This document shows, piece after piece, positions 16,572 through 25,109 of a stretch of 64,000 nt of DNA; the first letter of the stretch is position 1, and each line of letters begins with the position of its first letter. The stretch lies in assembly GCA_000314955.1 (NCBI GenBank), contig BAEM01000014.1:32363-96362 (forward strand), read 5' to 3'. Made by a program: the position numbers and the translations under genes. This stretch comes from Paraglaciecola chathamensis S18K6 (GTDB taxonomy: Bacteria; Pseudomonadota; Gammaproteobacteria; Enterobacterales; Alteromonadaceae). The notes under the pieces are model-generated. The model searched no databases. It had not been told where the DNA came from and worked only from the letters and a program-made list of their open reading frames with translations.

Positions 16572-17555
16572 TCAGGCGCGCTTTAGCAGCTCTTTTGCTT
16601 TGCCCATCCCCCGTATTCGTTGATGATGAGTATGGCGCTTAAAGGCATTCATCATTTGCTCTGCACCTGCTGCGTAGCAGAAGTGTTTTTCAAACTCAGT
16701 GGTTAAGGCTAGCCACTGTGCTGAGTCTAATCCTAGTCTTTCTAGAATAGGGCTTTGAGTGTTATCGATATAACCAGGCTTGTCATCACGAATACAGCGA
16801 CCGGTGGTATCGATAAGCTCACAGTAGTCTTTGAGGGCGTAAGCGATTCCGTGGGGCATATTTTCTCTTGAGCTTCCCGCAAAGGGCATTAGCGTGCTTG
16901 GTTGAGCGTGGTGATGTTTAGCGGCGTGAATGCGCTTTTTGATGCTGGTGTGTTTTGCTGTTTCAGGTGTTTTGGCTATTTTCGCTCTAATCGGGTTTAA
17001 ATCCACATAGGCCATACACGCTAGTACTGCACTTTCATCTAATAAGGCTTGTGATTTAAATCGCCCTTCCCAAAACCTACCGGTGCAGTCATCTTCTTTA
17101 TTGGCTTGACGGGCAATGTGCTCATTCAAGTCACGCATAAACCAGCTAATGTCGTATAAGCGTTTTCTGTAGATTTCAACGGTATCATCAAGGGTGATTA
17201 ACTCCCCTTGGGTTAGAGAATCTCCGTTTACAAATTTTTGCGTGAGTAACGTACCTTTATGAAGCGTATGATAACGCTTTAGTACCGATTCGGTATCCCA
17301 GTTATCAGCCAGGGTTTTATCCACACAAAGCACCACATGGGTATGATTGCTCATCACTGCATAAGCGCATATGTCGATAGCAAACACGGTCGATAAAAAC
17401 AACAAACGCTTCTCTACCCAACCACGACGATGCTCATAGCTTTGCCCTGTCAGCGTGTTAGTACCACATAAGAAAGACTGGCGTACACAACGGGAAACAC
17501 AGTGGTAATAAGGCGTATCGACTAAGCTGATTTGGCTTTTTCGTGACTGAGGCAT
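16572..17555 (-). CDS. RAYT / REP-associated Y1 (HUH) transposase-like protein
   Basis: A 327-residue IS200-related single-tyrosine transposase of the domesticated RAYT type, longer than IS200 TnpA (~150). The HUH motif is NHTHVVL, about 50 residues after the N-terminal DTPYYHCVSRCVRQSFLCG; a catalytic Tyr candidate is in the central RLYDISWFMRDLNEHIA segment. FWEGRFKSQALLDE is typical of the family. The start at 17555 gives the usual MPQSRKSQISLVDTPYYHC; a GTG nine codons upstream cannot be excluded. The gene appears intact. RAYTs mobilise REP-like hairpin repeats rather than themselves. Confidence 0.88.
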   Translation of the reverse strand: MPQSRKSQISLVDTPYYHCVSRCVRQSFLCGTNTLTGQSYEHRRGWVEKRLLFLSTVFAIDICAYAVMSNHTHVVLCVDKTLADNWDTESVLKRYHTLHKGTLLTQKFVNGDSLTQGELITLDDTVEIYRKRLYDISWFMRDLNEHIARQANKEDDCTGRFWEGRFKSQALLDESAVLACMAYVDLNPIRAKIAKTPETAKHTSIKKRIHAAKHHHAQPSTLMPFAGSSRENMPHGIAYALKDYCELIDTTGRCIRDDKPGYIDNTQSPILERLGLDSAQWLALTTEFEKHFCYAAGAEQMMNAFKRHTHHQRIRGMGKAKELLKRA

Positions 17556-17592
17556 AACAGTCGACTCAATAAAATGGAACACGCATCAAGTG

Positions 17593-17685
17593 TAGTTTAG
17601 GGGTGAAAATTAACCATTTTTATAATGGGTGTCATTGTATTTAGTTTAGGTTGCAAAATTAAACATTTTTAACATGGGGGTCTTG
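17593..17685. repeat. Two tandem 44-bp imperfect repeats upstream of the RAYT gene
   Basis: Copy 1 (17593-17636) and copy 2 (17642-17685) both begin TAGTTTAGG and share AAAATTAA.CATTTTTA and ATGGG.GTC, with period 49. Each has a small CAT...ATG inverted repeat. The position just 5' of the RAYT gene suggests a transposase recognition repeat or operator. Confidence 0.65.
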
Positions 17686-17700
17686 ATAATTTTATACATA

Positions 17701-17730
17701 AAAAAACACCCGCCGAAGCGGGTGTTTTTT
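17701..17730. terminator. Strong bidirectional terminator
   Basis: AAAAAACACCCGC pairs perfectly with GCGGGTGTTTTTT around a CGAA tetraloop, with T runs on both strands. It terminates the BON-protein gene (- strand, ending at 17753). Confidence 0.9.
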
Positions 17731-17752
17731 ATGTCACTAACCTTGCGCAAAA

Positions 17753-18319
17753 TTATGCGTTGCTAGGTTTGTCGTTTGTTTTTAGCATATCAACAACGTT
17801 TTTCACGTCATTAGTATTTTCAGCGATTTTAATCGCTAACTGACGTTCAGCGTCTGTATCTACTGTACCTGAAAGGGTTACTTCACCCATTTCAGATTCC
17901 ACGTCGATGTCCATGCCACTTACTTCTGACTCGAACATTAAACGGGTTTTGACTACCGTTTCGATTTTGGCGTCGTTCAGGCTTTGCATCACTTCGCCGT
18001 CGTCTTCGCCGTTCATTTCTTCGCTAACGGTCAACTGGTTGTCTACGTCAGCAACACCATCAAGCGACATGACAAGCTCAGTGGCTAAGGCTTTATCAAC
18101 TTCACGGTCAACTTTGCCCGTTAGGATAACTTTACCGTTTTTAACATCTGTATTGATGTCGAACGAATCAAGATTACCGTTTAGCATCAATGTGGTTTCG
18201 GCTTTGCCGTCAATCCAGGCATCGCTCGCTGAGTCCTTCCAAGTATTCTCTGCATTCGCAGCTAAAGATGCAGTTCCAAGTGAAGCGGCTACTAATACTG
18301 AAATGATTGAATTTTTCAT
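17753..18319 (-). CDS. Periplasmic two-BON-domain protein (OsmY-like)
   Basis: A 188-residue exported protein with a signal peptide (residues 1-23, ending SLAANA). Two BON domains follow, at about 35-105 and 115-185, each with the alternating beta pattern and a conserved Gly (KVILTGKVDREVDKALA; EVTLSGTVDTDAERQLA). BON proteins stabilise the envelope and bind phospholipid; OsmY is induced by osmotic stress. The protein is strongly acidic. The ATG at 18319 follows a very good AAAGGAGA site; an upstream extension was rejected. It lies beside other envelope-stress genes, with its own terminator downstream. Confidence 0.88.
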   Translation of the reverse strand: MKNSIISVLVAASLGTASLAANAENTWKDSASDAWIDGKAETTLMLNGNLDSFDINTDVKNGKVILTGKVDREVDKALATELVMSLDGVADVDNQLTVSEEMNGEDDGEVMQSLNDAKIETVVKTRLMFESEVSGMDIDVESEMGEVTLSGTVDTDAERQLAIKIAENTNDVKNVVDMLKTNDKPSNA

Positions 18320-18497
18320 AAATATCTCCTTTTTAAGATTCACAGTATTTAATGCCAGTTCAATGCCAACAGCATAAGTAGTTGTATTGAATGAATTTAT
18401 TTTCAATTCGTTACTTTTACAGCGGTGCAACTAGTGAAAATTATTACCAAAGTCTTGTAAATAGTTCTTTAGCAATTCTTGAGCTTTAGTGTTGATG

Positions 18498-18809
18498 TAA
18501 TACCAATCAGCATTGATTAGTGCCCCTTAGAATGAGTTCAGTGGTTTTTCATTAAGGCGTCGCTATCTAGTAATGGTTGTTCTCTTTCAAATCGTTCTCT
18601 TTTAAATAGTCAGCTTTAAATAGTGAGACCTTTGAATGCAAGGACCCTAGAGCAAAAGTCGCTGGGCATTCTTTTCAGGCGAGCTGCAAAGGGGTTTCGC
18701 AGGGTTGCATGACTTCGAAACAGCACAATTATTCATTCAGTCATGTGCCTTGCTTATGCCCTTATACACTCTCGCTGAATGATCACGGTATTAACGTGGA
18801 ACAGCATAA
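18498..18809 (+). repeat. MITE-like repeat, diverged long copy
   Basis: About 312 bp. It shares both ends with the full copies (TAATACCAATCAGCAT... and ...TTAACGTGGAACAGCATAAA) and the central GTTGCATGACTTCGAAA region. Many substitutions and roughly 40 extra bases near 18585-18640, where the TTTCAAATAGT segment looks partly duplicated, mark it as an older copy. It fills most of the gap upstream of the BON gene. Confidence 0.78.
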
Positions 18810-18861
18810 ATTCGCTATGCATTGAGGGTTGTACGCCTCTTTATCTTGACCTATAAAACAC

Positions 18862-18897
18862 AAAAACGCCCCTAACACGAAATGCTAGAGGCGCTTT
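18862..18897 (-). terminator. Terminator downstream of the aldo-keto reductase
   Basis: On the - strand GCCTCTAGC pairs with GTTAGGGGC (with G-U pairs) and is followed by TTTTTGTG. It lies about 60 bp beyond the reductase stop. Confidence 0.65.
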
Positions 18898-18957
18898 AAG
18901 TACTGCGTACTTTGCTGTAACCCAATAGTAGTTAAGCGACTAGGCTTCTACGCATGG

Positions 18958-19764
18958 TTACCAATCTGGCGCAAAATCAGGGTCAACAATACGTTCTTGA
19001 GGTTCAATCGCATCTATTTTCTCTATCTCTTCTGCGGTTAACATCATTTGTTTTGCCGTGAGGTTGTCTCGCATATGTTCTACGTTAGTAGACGAAGGGA
19101 TCGCTACGATCTTTTTGTGACTCAACCAAGCCAGCGCAACAGCAGAAGGAGTAGTGTCATGCTCTTTAGCAATCGCATTTAACACATCGTTTTCCATCAC
19201 CTTACCCACACCCAAAGGCATATAAGCTGTCACTTGAATGTTATTTCGTTGACAGTAGGCCACTAATTCTTTGTTTTGAAAGTTGGGATGCACTTCTATC
19301 TGATTAGTCAAAATATGATCTTTGCCAAGTATGGCTAGGGCTTCATCAAGCTGACTTTGGGTAAAGTTAGACACACCAATATGCTCTGTTAAGCCTCGCT
19401 CTTTACACGCTTTGAGCTCTTGCAAATATTCGCTCATAGGCACCTTGTCCTCAGGTGACGGCCAGTGAATGAGTAGCAAGTCGACGTAGTCAGTATTGAG
19501 TTGAGTTAGGCTATTTTGCACACTGGTAATAAACTTATCTGCGCAGAGGTTTTCAAACCAAACCTTGGTCGTCACGAAAAGCTCATTTCTTGGAAGTGTT
19601 GAGGCTGATATAGCATCCCCTACTTCTGCTTCATTCTCATATGCCTGCGCAGTGTCGATATGACGGTAGCCAACATCAAGGGCGTTCTCTACCGCCATTT
19701 TTGCTTCATCGCCTTTTAAACGATAGGTGCCAAAACCCGGGGTAGGTAGTGAAAAAGTGTGCAT
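18958..19764 (-). CDS. dkgB: Aldo/keto reductase, DkgB-like
   Basis: A 268-residue NADPH-dependent reductase, the usual length of E. coli DkgB (2,5-diketo-D-gluconate / methylglyoxal reductase). The catalytic tetrad is visible: Asp and Tyr in HIDTAQAYENEAEVG, Lys in VTTKVW and His in LLLIHWPSP. The NADP-binding end has AIPSSTNVEHMRDNL. The ATG at 19764 follows AAGGA by 7 nt. It is a single transcription unit with a downstream terminator. In this stress neighbourhood, detoxification of reactive aldehydes is likely; the DkgB name rests on overall similarity recalled by eye. Confidence 0.87.
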   Translation of the reverse strand: MHTFSLPTPGFGTYRLKGDEAKMAVENALDVGYRHIDTAQAYENEAEVGDAISASTLPRNELFVTTKVWFENLCADKFITSVQNSLTQLNTDYVDLLLIHWPSPEDKVPMSEYLQELKACKERGLTEHIGVSNFTQSQLDEALAILGKDHILTNQIEVHPNFQNKELVAYCQRNNIQVTAYMPLGVGKVMENDVLNAIAKEHDTTPSAVALAWLSHKKIVAIPSSTNVEHMRDNLTAKQMMLTAEEIEKIDAIEPQERIVDPDFAPDW

Positions 19765-19999
19765 GAATCAGTCCTTCTTCTGTGGCGAAAGCCAAAACTG
19801 GCTTTGCGCGTTAACTAAGTAGCGTAATTGCATTCGAATACCATGCCACTTACTAACGCACTGAATTACATTATCTTTTTCAGATTGCTGCTAGTACTGG
19901 GGGAAAAAAGTGAAATATTTGCACGCCCGCGTGAAGTCATTACTGCCCAGCGGGCTCACAAAAACGAAACGTACAACACATCAAAATGCTTGCTAAAAG

Positions 20000-21334
20000 C
20001 TAATCATTTTCTAGATGGCGCTTAATGTCGTCTAGGCGTTTTTTGATGTCTTGCCAGTCTTGTTGCCCTAATAAGGATTCACTCTGAATTTGCTCAATCA
20101 TTTGCGCTTGCTGACGCACAAACTGACGATGCTCAGCAGCTTGGCTAAAAGACAAAATGCTGCTCAAGCCCTCTAGCAATCGTATGGTCACGGCTAAGCT
20201 ATCTTTGGAGTACTGACGAATTTGATTAAAAGCGGCCTCTCCTAGTCCGGCATACTCTACAGGTTTGCACTGTAAGCGTATTACCCCTTCTTCATCTTCA
20301 TAGGTTTGGGGTGGGAACGTTTTGGCGGTTAAATCACATAGCACTGCACTTAATTTATCCACTACCGTGACCGCTGTGTAGGGGTCGTTGATGCCTGGTG
20401 ATAGTGCCCGAACTGCTATTTCCACTAATTGGCGAATCGCAAACTCTGCGTCTTGTATAGGTGTTCGATGAGCTCCTAAGCGCACTAAGTCGGTGATTTT
20501 ATGTGTCGCACAGCCAAGCTTGGGCTGATGGAAATATGCCGCGCCAAGCACAGTTCCTTTGACCACAAAATCGCCCGGCATTACATACATGCGCAAGGCC
20601 ATGTCGGTCTCTTTCGCGAGTGATTGAAGTTGTGCTAAGTCTAGTGTTTGTACGTAGCCGCTGTTGAGTGAATGTATCTCTTGCTGATTTGGATAAACTT
20701 GGCTGAAATTGGGCGTCTGTAAATCAACATCAGCATCGCTTTGTGCCGTGTGTTGCTCATCATCTTTAGGAAATAAGCGCTCAATAATTTCGTTAAGTTC
20801 GCAATACACATTGTCGATTACATTATCCGCTTGGATCGCTCTAGCCACATGATGAATAAAATAAATTAAAACGCCAACGCCCAGTATGGCTAACAACACC
20901 GAGGTTAGAATACTGAAGCCAGGAACAAAGCTTTGTTGCTCAAATGATTTGGTGGCTTGAATGATGAGCAAACAATAAATAAAAGTAGATAAGAAAAAGC
21001 CCAGCACGCACTGCGTGCCTGTATCCATCATGAAATTTCGAATCAATCTTGGTCCAAACTGAGACGAAGCAAGACTAAGCGCAACCACAGTGATGGAAAA
21101 AGCGATACTGGTAACGGTAATCATCGCAGTGGCTATGGTGGTCAGAAGCGCTCTGGCTGATTCAGGGGACGTTTCATAAAAGCCTGCCAGTATTTTAAGT
21201 TCACTGTCAGCGCCAAATCGGTCAAATGCTAACCCTAATTGAGATGATACTATGGCCAGTAAGGCCATAATCGAAGGAACAAACCAAAAGCTGGTTCGTA
21301 TGGTTTCCCAAAGCGTGATAATCCGTGTATTCAT
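20000..21334 (-). CDS. DUF2254 inner-membrane protein
   Basis: A 444-residue protein of the DUF2254 family. Membrane helices occur at about residues 15-35, 60-90, 108-128 and 135-160 (MALLAIVSSQLGLAF; TAMITVTSIAFSITVVALSL; CVLGFFLSTFIYCLLII; ILTSVLLAILGVGVLIYFI). A long cytoplasmic domain follows, with the family motif ALSPGINDPYTA. SD AAAGGA lies 5 nt before the ATG. The biochemical function of the family is not established. It stands alone, in a run of envelope genes. Confidence 0.85.
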   Translation of the reverse strand: MNTRIITLWETIRTSFWFVPSIMALLAIVSSQLGLAFDRFGADSELKILAGFYETSPESARALLTTIATAMITVTSIAFSITVVALSLASSQFGPRLIRNFMMDTGTQCVLGFFLSTFIYCLLIIQATKSFEQQSFVPGFSILTSVLLAILGVGVLIYFIHHVARAIQADNVIDNVYCELNEIIERLFPKDDEQHTAQSDADVDLQTPNFSQVYPNQQEIHSLNSGYVQTLDLAQLQSLAKETDMALRMYVMPGDFVVKGTVLGAAYFHQPKLGCATHKITDLVRLGAHRTPIQDAEFAIRQLVEIAVRALSPGINDPYTAVTVVDKLSAVLCDLTAKTFPPQTYEDEEGVIRLQCKPVEYAGLGEAAFNQIRQYSKDSLAVTIRLLEGLSSILSFSQAAEHRQFVRQQAQMIEQIQSESLLGQQDWQDIKKRLDDIKRHLEND

Positions 21335-21428
21335 CTCATTCCTTTACTAACAAGACTTGAGTTGCTGGTAGTCGCTGGCAAATGTGACCAGTTTACCTTC
21401 TGCATTGTAGGCCAGCTAGGCAAGGTAT

Positions 21429-21611
21429 TTATGAGTCTTTATTGGCGTTTCTTTTTTTCACTAGCACCATAGCAGCCCCAAGTACGATAATCACGAAAAG
21501 CCCAAAGGCGGCCAGAAATGTGGTTAAGAAGCCTCCACCACTCGTGCCGGTTAAGCCGACAATAACACCAATAGAGACGATTAAAACGATCATAGTAATT
21601 TGCATTAACAT
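21429..21611 (-). CDS. Small membrane protein, unknown function
   Basis: A 60-residue protein with two hydrophobic stretches (about residues 3-20 and 29-50) separated by a TSGGG turn, and a basic tail (KKRNANK). The ATG at 21611 is preceded by CAGGAG at good spacing, which is the main argument that it is real. A second ATG two codons in is possible. I do not recognise the family; it fits the pattern of small stress-induced hairpin membrane proteins. It lies 94 bp downstream of the DUF2254 start, on the same strand. Confidence 0.6.
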   Translation of the reverse strand: MLMQITMIVLIVSIGVIVGLTGTSGGGFLTTFLAAFGLFVIIVLGAAMVLVKKRNANKDS

Positions 21612-21736
21612 GTTGAATTCTCCTGGGCAAATTTTGCCACGGTTATTCGTTTAACCTCACCTGATGTAAAATGTGCCGTGCTGGCCTTTACATAACTCAT
21701 ACCCACTACCCTGTGAGGTTGATTTATAAACATTAA

Positions 21737-21760
21737 AAAAGGGGTGCAAGCACCCCTTTT
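21737..21760. terminator. Bidirectional terminator
   Basis: AAAAGGGGTG pairs with CACCCCTTTT around CAAG, with an A/T run on each side. It lies just downstream of the small lipoprotein gene on the - strand. Confidence 0.85.
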
Positions 21761-21794
21761 AACACTAAAGCTCGTTATGAGCCTTTAGGGCATA

Positions 21795-21989
21795 TTAACA
21801 ATCGTTGTCGTCAGCGCCTGCGCCGTCTTTAACATCTTCACACGCGTCTTCGATTGCGTTACCGGTGTCAGTTACCATTTCGTCAACTTTTTCACCCGCT
21901 TCTTCCGCGTTGTTATCGTTACAAGCAGTCACTAATGTTAGTGAGCTGAAAACCATCGCTAAAAGAGTAAATTTTTTAAGTAAGTTCAT
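21795..21989 (-). CDS. Small acidic lipoprotein
   Basis: A 64-residue lipoprotein: a type II signal ends at VTAC (lipidated Cys23). The mature ~42-residue tail is strikingly acidic (EEAGEKVDEMVTDTGNAIEDACEDVKDG) and has two further cysteines. The ATG at 21989 follows a GGAGA ribosome site; the longer in-frame extension has no support. Similar short entericidin-like/acidic lipoproteins sit in envelope-stress regions, but I cannot name this family. It is followed by a strong terminator and lies 46 bp after the DUF1328 gene. Confidence 0.75.
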   Translation of the reverse strand: MNLLKKFTLLAMVFSSLTLVTACNDNNAEEAGEKVDEMVTDTGNAIEDACEDVKDGAGADDNDC

Positions 21990-22035
21990 AATGAATCTCC
22001 GTCCTGTTTTTATAAATAAATTGTGTGTTGTATAT

Positions 22036-22212
22036 TTAGACTTTAGGGCCTTTACCGCGAATAGCATTCGCTACAAGCGACAGTACCAATAGAATCAAAA
22101 ATATAAAGAATATGATTTTTGCAATTCCTGCTGCTGTTCCTGCGATTCCGCCGAAACCCATTACGCCAGCTAAGATTGCGATAATTAAAAACGTTAATGC
22201 CCAACCCAACAT
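22036..22212 (-). CDS. DUF1328 (YtjA-family) small membrane protein
   Basis: A 58-residue protein that length filters would miss. It begins [20 protein letters not shown], followed by a Gly/Ala stretch and a second helix ([15 protein letters not shown]) and ends in a basic IRGKGPKV. This is the standard DUF1328/YtjA layout of two membrane helices. AAGGAG precedes the ATG at ideal spacing. The family is associated with stress and stationary phase but has no known biochemical role. It is probably co-transcribed with the acidic lipoprotein 46 bp downstream. Confidence 0.88.
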   Translation of the reverse strand: MLGWALTFLIIAILAGVMGFGGIAGTAAGIAKIIFFIFLILLVLSLVANAIRGKGPKV

Positions 22213-22478
22213 AATAATCTCCTTAAATATTCAAATTTCTTTTTACAACTCGTTTTGAAGTTGTGCTTCAAGTCGTATTTGAAAATTTCTTCAAATTTGG
22301 ATGTCGAGTAACTTAATGCGCTATTCATGCCACACCAACAAACCACCATAAGCCATTGAATTTAAAGAGTTATATTTATATTAATTAAATGACGTAAGAT
22401 CGAGATGTAACGAAAAGTTGAAATAATTACAATTAGAAAAGGAACAAGTTTCTTGATCTGTGCCCCTTTCTTACGCCC

Positions 22479-23456
22479 TTACTTTAGGCAAAGCTCAGTT
22501 AAGAGTGGAAAGTGATCTGACCCAATTTCAGGTAACCGTGACAAGCTCACCAAGGCAAAATCATCACTATGAAACATATGATCGAGTGGCCAGCGCGCAA
22601 ATACATGTTGCGCATGGAAGGTATTAAACGCCCCGCGCCCAATACGCGGGTCACATAAGCCGCTGATCCGTAAAAATGCTTGGGTGGTAGGTGACCATGC
22701 CACGTCATTTAGATCGCCACTGACAAGAACCGGCAGTGCACTTTCGCTGTCGTTTTGAGCTATTTCCTTAGCCAGTCCTAGTAGTTCAATATCGCGCTCT
22801 GTGGCTTCCTCATTTTCCGTTGGACTTGGAGGAGCAGGGTGAACAAAGTGACATCTAATCTGTTCACCACTTTCCAAAGTTGCTATGCAATGCACAGAGG
22901 GCACGCCCTTTTCTACGCGTTCTGCGGTTGTAATCTCACTTAGTGGCAGGCGGCTGAAAATATGCATACCGTAAAGGTTCTCTAACGGTATGTTAACCCT
23001 GTAAGGGTAAGCTCCATGCAGCGGACCTAATGCGTCTTGCCACCACTGATTACTTTCTAGTGTAACCAAAATATGCGGCTGCTCTTGTTCCACTAGCTTG
23101 ATTAGCTTGGGTGCCTCGCGGTTAGTCATCAGTACATTGGCGTTAATAATTTTAATACTACGCTTAGGATCAGGTTGCTCCATCACCTTCACACTGGGTT
23201 TAACGATAGTCGTGTAGGGTAATATCCAATAAATTTGATAGCCTAACGCGAACAAATTAACCAGTATCAGCCCCGCCATATAGGTCAGATTGGCATGATA
23301 AAGTCCCCCTATCGCTACTAGGTTAACGGCTGTCAACACGGCGATTTGCAAGCGCGGAAACTCCCACACTCTAACAACCCAGTGATCGCTTGGCAGAAGC
23401 GGAACAAAGGTCAGTAGCAATAAGACACAGGTTACTATGATAAAGGTGGTAAACAT
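22479..23456 (-). CDS. Membrane-anchored endonuclease/exonuclease/phosphatase (EEP) family protein
   Basis: A 325-residue protein. Three membrane helices occupy about residues 1-85. An EEP fold follows, with an N-terminal strand KIINANVLMTNR, the acidic TLESNQWW, the catalytic VSGDLNDVAWS and the terminal GSDHFPLL histidine motif. Metal-dependent members cleave phosphodiester or phosphate groups in nucleic acids, phosphoinositides or other lipids. The catalytic domain probably faces the periplasm, as in YafD-like proteins (inference). The ribosome site is weak (GAGCGAAG). Substrate unknown. Confidence 0.8.
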   Translation of the reverse strand: MFTTFIIVTCVLLLLTFVPLLPSDHWVVRVWEFPRLQIAVLTAVNLVAIGGLYHANLTYMAGLILVNLFALGYQIYWILPYTTIVKPSVKVMEQPDPKRSIKIINANVLMTNREAPKLIKLVEQEQPHILVTLESNQWWQDALGPLHGAYPYRVNIPLENLYGMHIFSRLPLSEITTAERVEKGVPSVHCIATLESGEQIRCHFVHPAPPSPTENEEATERDIELLGLAKEIAQNDSESALPVLVSGDLNDVAWSPTTQAFLRISGLCDPRIGRGAFNTFHAQHVFARWPLDHMFHSDDFALVSLSRLPEIGSDHFPLLTELCLK

Positions 23457-23517
23457 CTTCGCTCTCGCTTTTAGTCAAAGGTGGCAGTGGTACTCATGAA
23501 ATATTAACCCAAGGGGT

Positions 23518-24648
23518 TTAATGTTTACGCTGTACAGCAAACTGTTGCTGGCGATCATTAGTCCCTGTTGATAGAGGCAGTGTGACGGTTTCATCAACTT
23601 TAATATCAAGGGATTTAATGAATGCATTTCTAATAATAGCCCCTATTGCAGGCCATAATGGTGTTTCAATATCATCGATATTCCCCTCTAAGGGAATACG
23701 CGTAGCGACAAGATCTTTGTTACCACCTTCGAATAACTCAGCTATGCCGCCAGTAACAGCCTCAAACAACCATTGAAAAGGGTTATCACCGTCTTGCACC
23801 ACGTCTTCTTGCCAATCAAATACAGATAAGTCGTAGACCCCCGCTTTTACATAACCACTGACTACTCCCTGCTTTGCGGCAAACTCCATGGCAAAGTCAA
23901 GCTGTCCGGCTTCCACATCAAACGGTGAATAGAAACTAATTAAGTGGTCTATGTGCATCATAGGCAGACGCTGCATTTCAACATCTAAGTTAAACGTCGG
24001 TTTTTGTGCATAAGGATCATAAGATCCAGAGAGTGACAGCGGACAAACGCCTGCTATTTCGGCAGTGATCCGCATGTTGGTAACCAGTGAACCTGAGCGC
24101 GCTTTACTGTTGGTCAGATTGGTAATTTGCCCATGTATATCTTGAATTTCGCTGTGGGTTTTACGCTCGTTACTGATTGTTTCGAACATCAATTTACCAT
24201 CAATAATATCTATCCGGTCGATGGAAAACGGCACGAGTTTATTGGCTAAGGTAATCCAGGTTTGTTCATCTTGTACGTCATCATTTACTTCCTCTTCTTC
24301 ACCTGCGGTATCAGCATAATAAAACTGCGGTTTTAAAAAGGTCATTTCTGATACTATGCTGCCACGAAATAACGCCGACCATAAAACCGATATATCTAAT
24401 TGCTGAATTTTAATCAGCGGTTTTTGTAAGCCCCCATCGACAAGATTCAGCTCAATGTCTTGGACTTGATAAGCACCACGATACAAAGCGATATCCACAT
24501 CGCCCACGTGACCGCTTAGGCCGGGTGTGCTGGCAATCGCATAATTAACACCTTTCTCAACCGCGTATGGCGCCAATAAACGCAATACAACGATAATAGC
24601 TACCAAGCATATGGCAGTGATCACGGTTTTACGTGTACCAGACCTCAT
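23518..24648 (-). CDS. DUF748/AsmA-like envelope protein
   Basis: A 376-residue protein with an N-terminal membrane helix (about residues 7-27) and then a beta-rich periplasmic part. It has the DUF748 pattern ALYRGAYQVQDIELNLVDG and FKG/FRG-type segments such as ISVLWSALFRGSIVSEM. AsmA-like proteins are thought to help move phospholipid between membranes. The ATG at 24648 follows AGGAG; the in-frame extension upstream was rejected. The protein is short for the family, whose members often exceed 900 residues. It lies about 60 bp upstream of the EEP gene on the same strand. Confidence 0.75.
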   Translation of the reverse strand: MRSGTRKTVITAICLVAIIVVLRLLAPYAVEKGVNYAIASTPGLSGHVGDVDIALYRGAYQVQDIELNLVDGGLQKPLIKIQQLDISVLWSALFRGSIVSEMTFLKPQFYYADTAGEEEEVNDDVQDEQTWITLANKLVPFSIDRIDIIDGKLMFETISNERKTHSEIQDIHGQITNLTNSKARSGSLVTNMRITAEIAGVCPLSLSGSYDPYAQKPTFNLDVEMQRLPMMHIDHLISFYSPFDVEAGQLDFAMEFAAKQGVVSGYVKAGVYDLSVFDWQEDVVQDGDNPFQWLFEAVTGGIAELFEGGNKDLVATRIPLEGNIDDIETPLWPAIGAIIRNAFIKSLDIKVDETVTLPLSTGTNDRQQQFAVQRKH

Positions 24649-24812
24649 CGTTAGCTCCTGAGAAAATGAGCAATTACCCGCTACTAAGGCGGGTAATTGC
24701 TGGTGACTGTCATTGCGATCGAATAACAATGCATTGTGGTAAAACTTACATCAGACTGAGTGCATTTCTACCACTTCAGCAAGCGCGTTCTGCACTGCGA
24801 GTGCAAAATATT

Positions 24813-24971
24813 CTATCGTTTAGCTATGATCCAAACCGCATGGATAATGCCTGGAATATATCCCAACAAGGTTAATAGGATATTTAGCCAGAACGCTCCA
24901 GCAAGACCTACCTGCAGGAAAACACCTAGAGGGGGAAGTAAAATTGCGATCAATATTCTTAGTAAATCCAT
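24813..24971 (-). CDS. Pmp3/YqaE-family small membrane protein
   Basis: A 52-residue protein below common length cut-offs. The sequence MDLLRILIAILLPPLGVFLQVG, the LLTLLGYIPGIIHAVWII segment and the terminal KR are diagnostic of the Pmp3/YqaE proteolipids, with two membrane helices. Yeast Pmp3 affects membrane potential and salt tolerance, and bacterial YqaE is stress-induced. GGAGTG lies at suitable spacing before the ATG. It is monocistronic, between the DUF748 gene and the YihY gene. Confidence 0.92.
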   Translation of the reverse strand: MDLLRILIAILLPPLGVFLQVGLAGAFWLNILLTLLGYIPGIIHAVWIIAKR

Positions 24972-25109
24972 AATAACACTCCTGTTTTATCTATATGGTT
25001 TGTAAATGCCAATTTGCCAAATAGCGAAAAATTTTCGGTATTTAAAAGCAATTGTCTCAACTCGTTACGCAATTACTGTTCCGGCTTGTCAAACCACCGA
25101 AAATTAAGC

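Noticed and set aside
17907..18377. 156-codon + frame antisense to the BON-domain gene
   Set aside because: The BON protein has a signal peptide, domain matches and an excellent ribosome site; the antisense frame has none of these.
19836..19860. TACCATGCCACTTACTAACG as another trace of the repeat's right end
   Set aside because: Only about half the positions match TACCATTCCACGTTAATAAG and the order of matching segments is wrong; probably chance.
19828..20025. 65-codon + frame between the aldo-keto reductase and DUF2254 genes
   Set aside because: No ribosome site or recognisable motif; it overlaps the 3' end of DUF2254 antisense.
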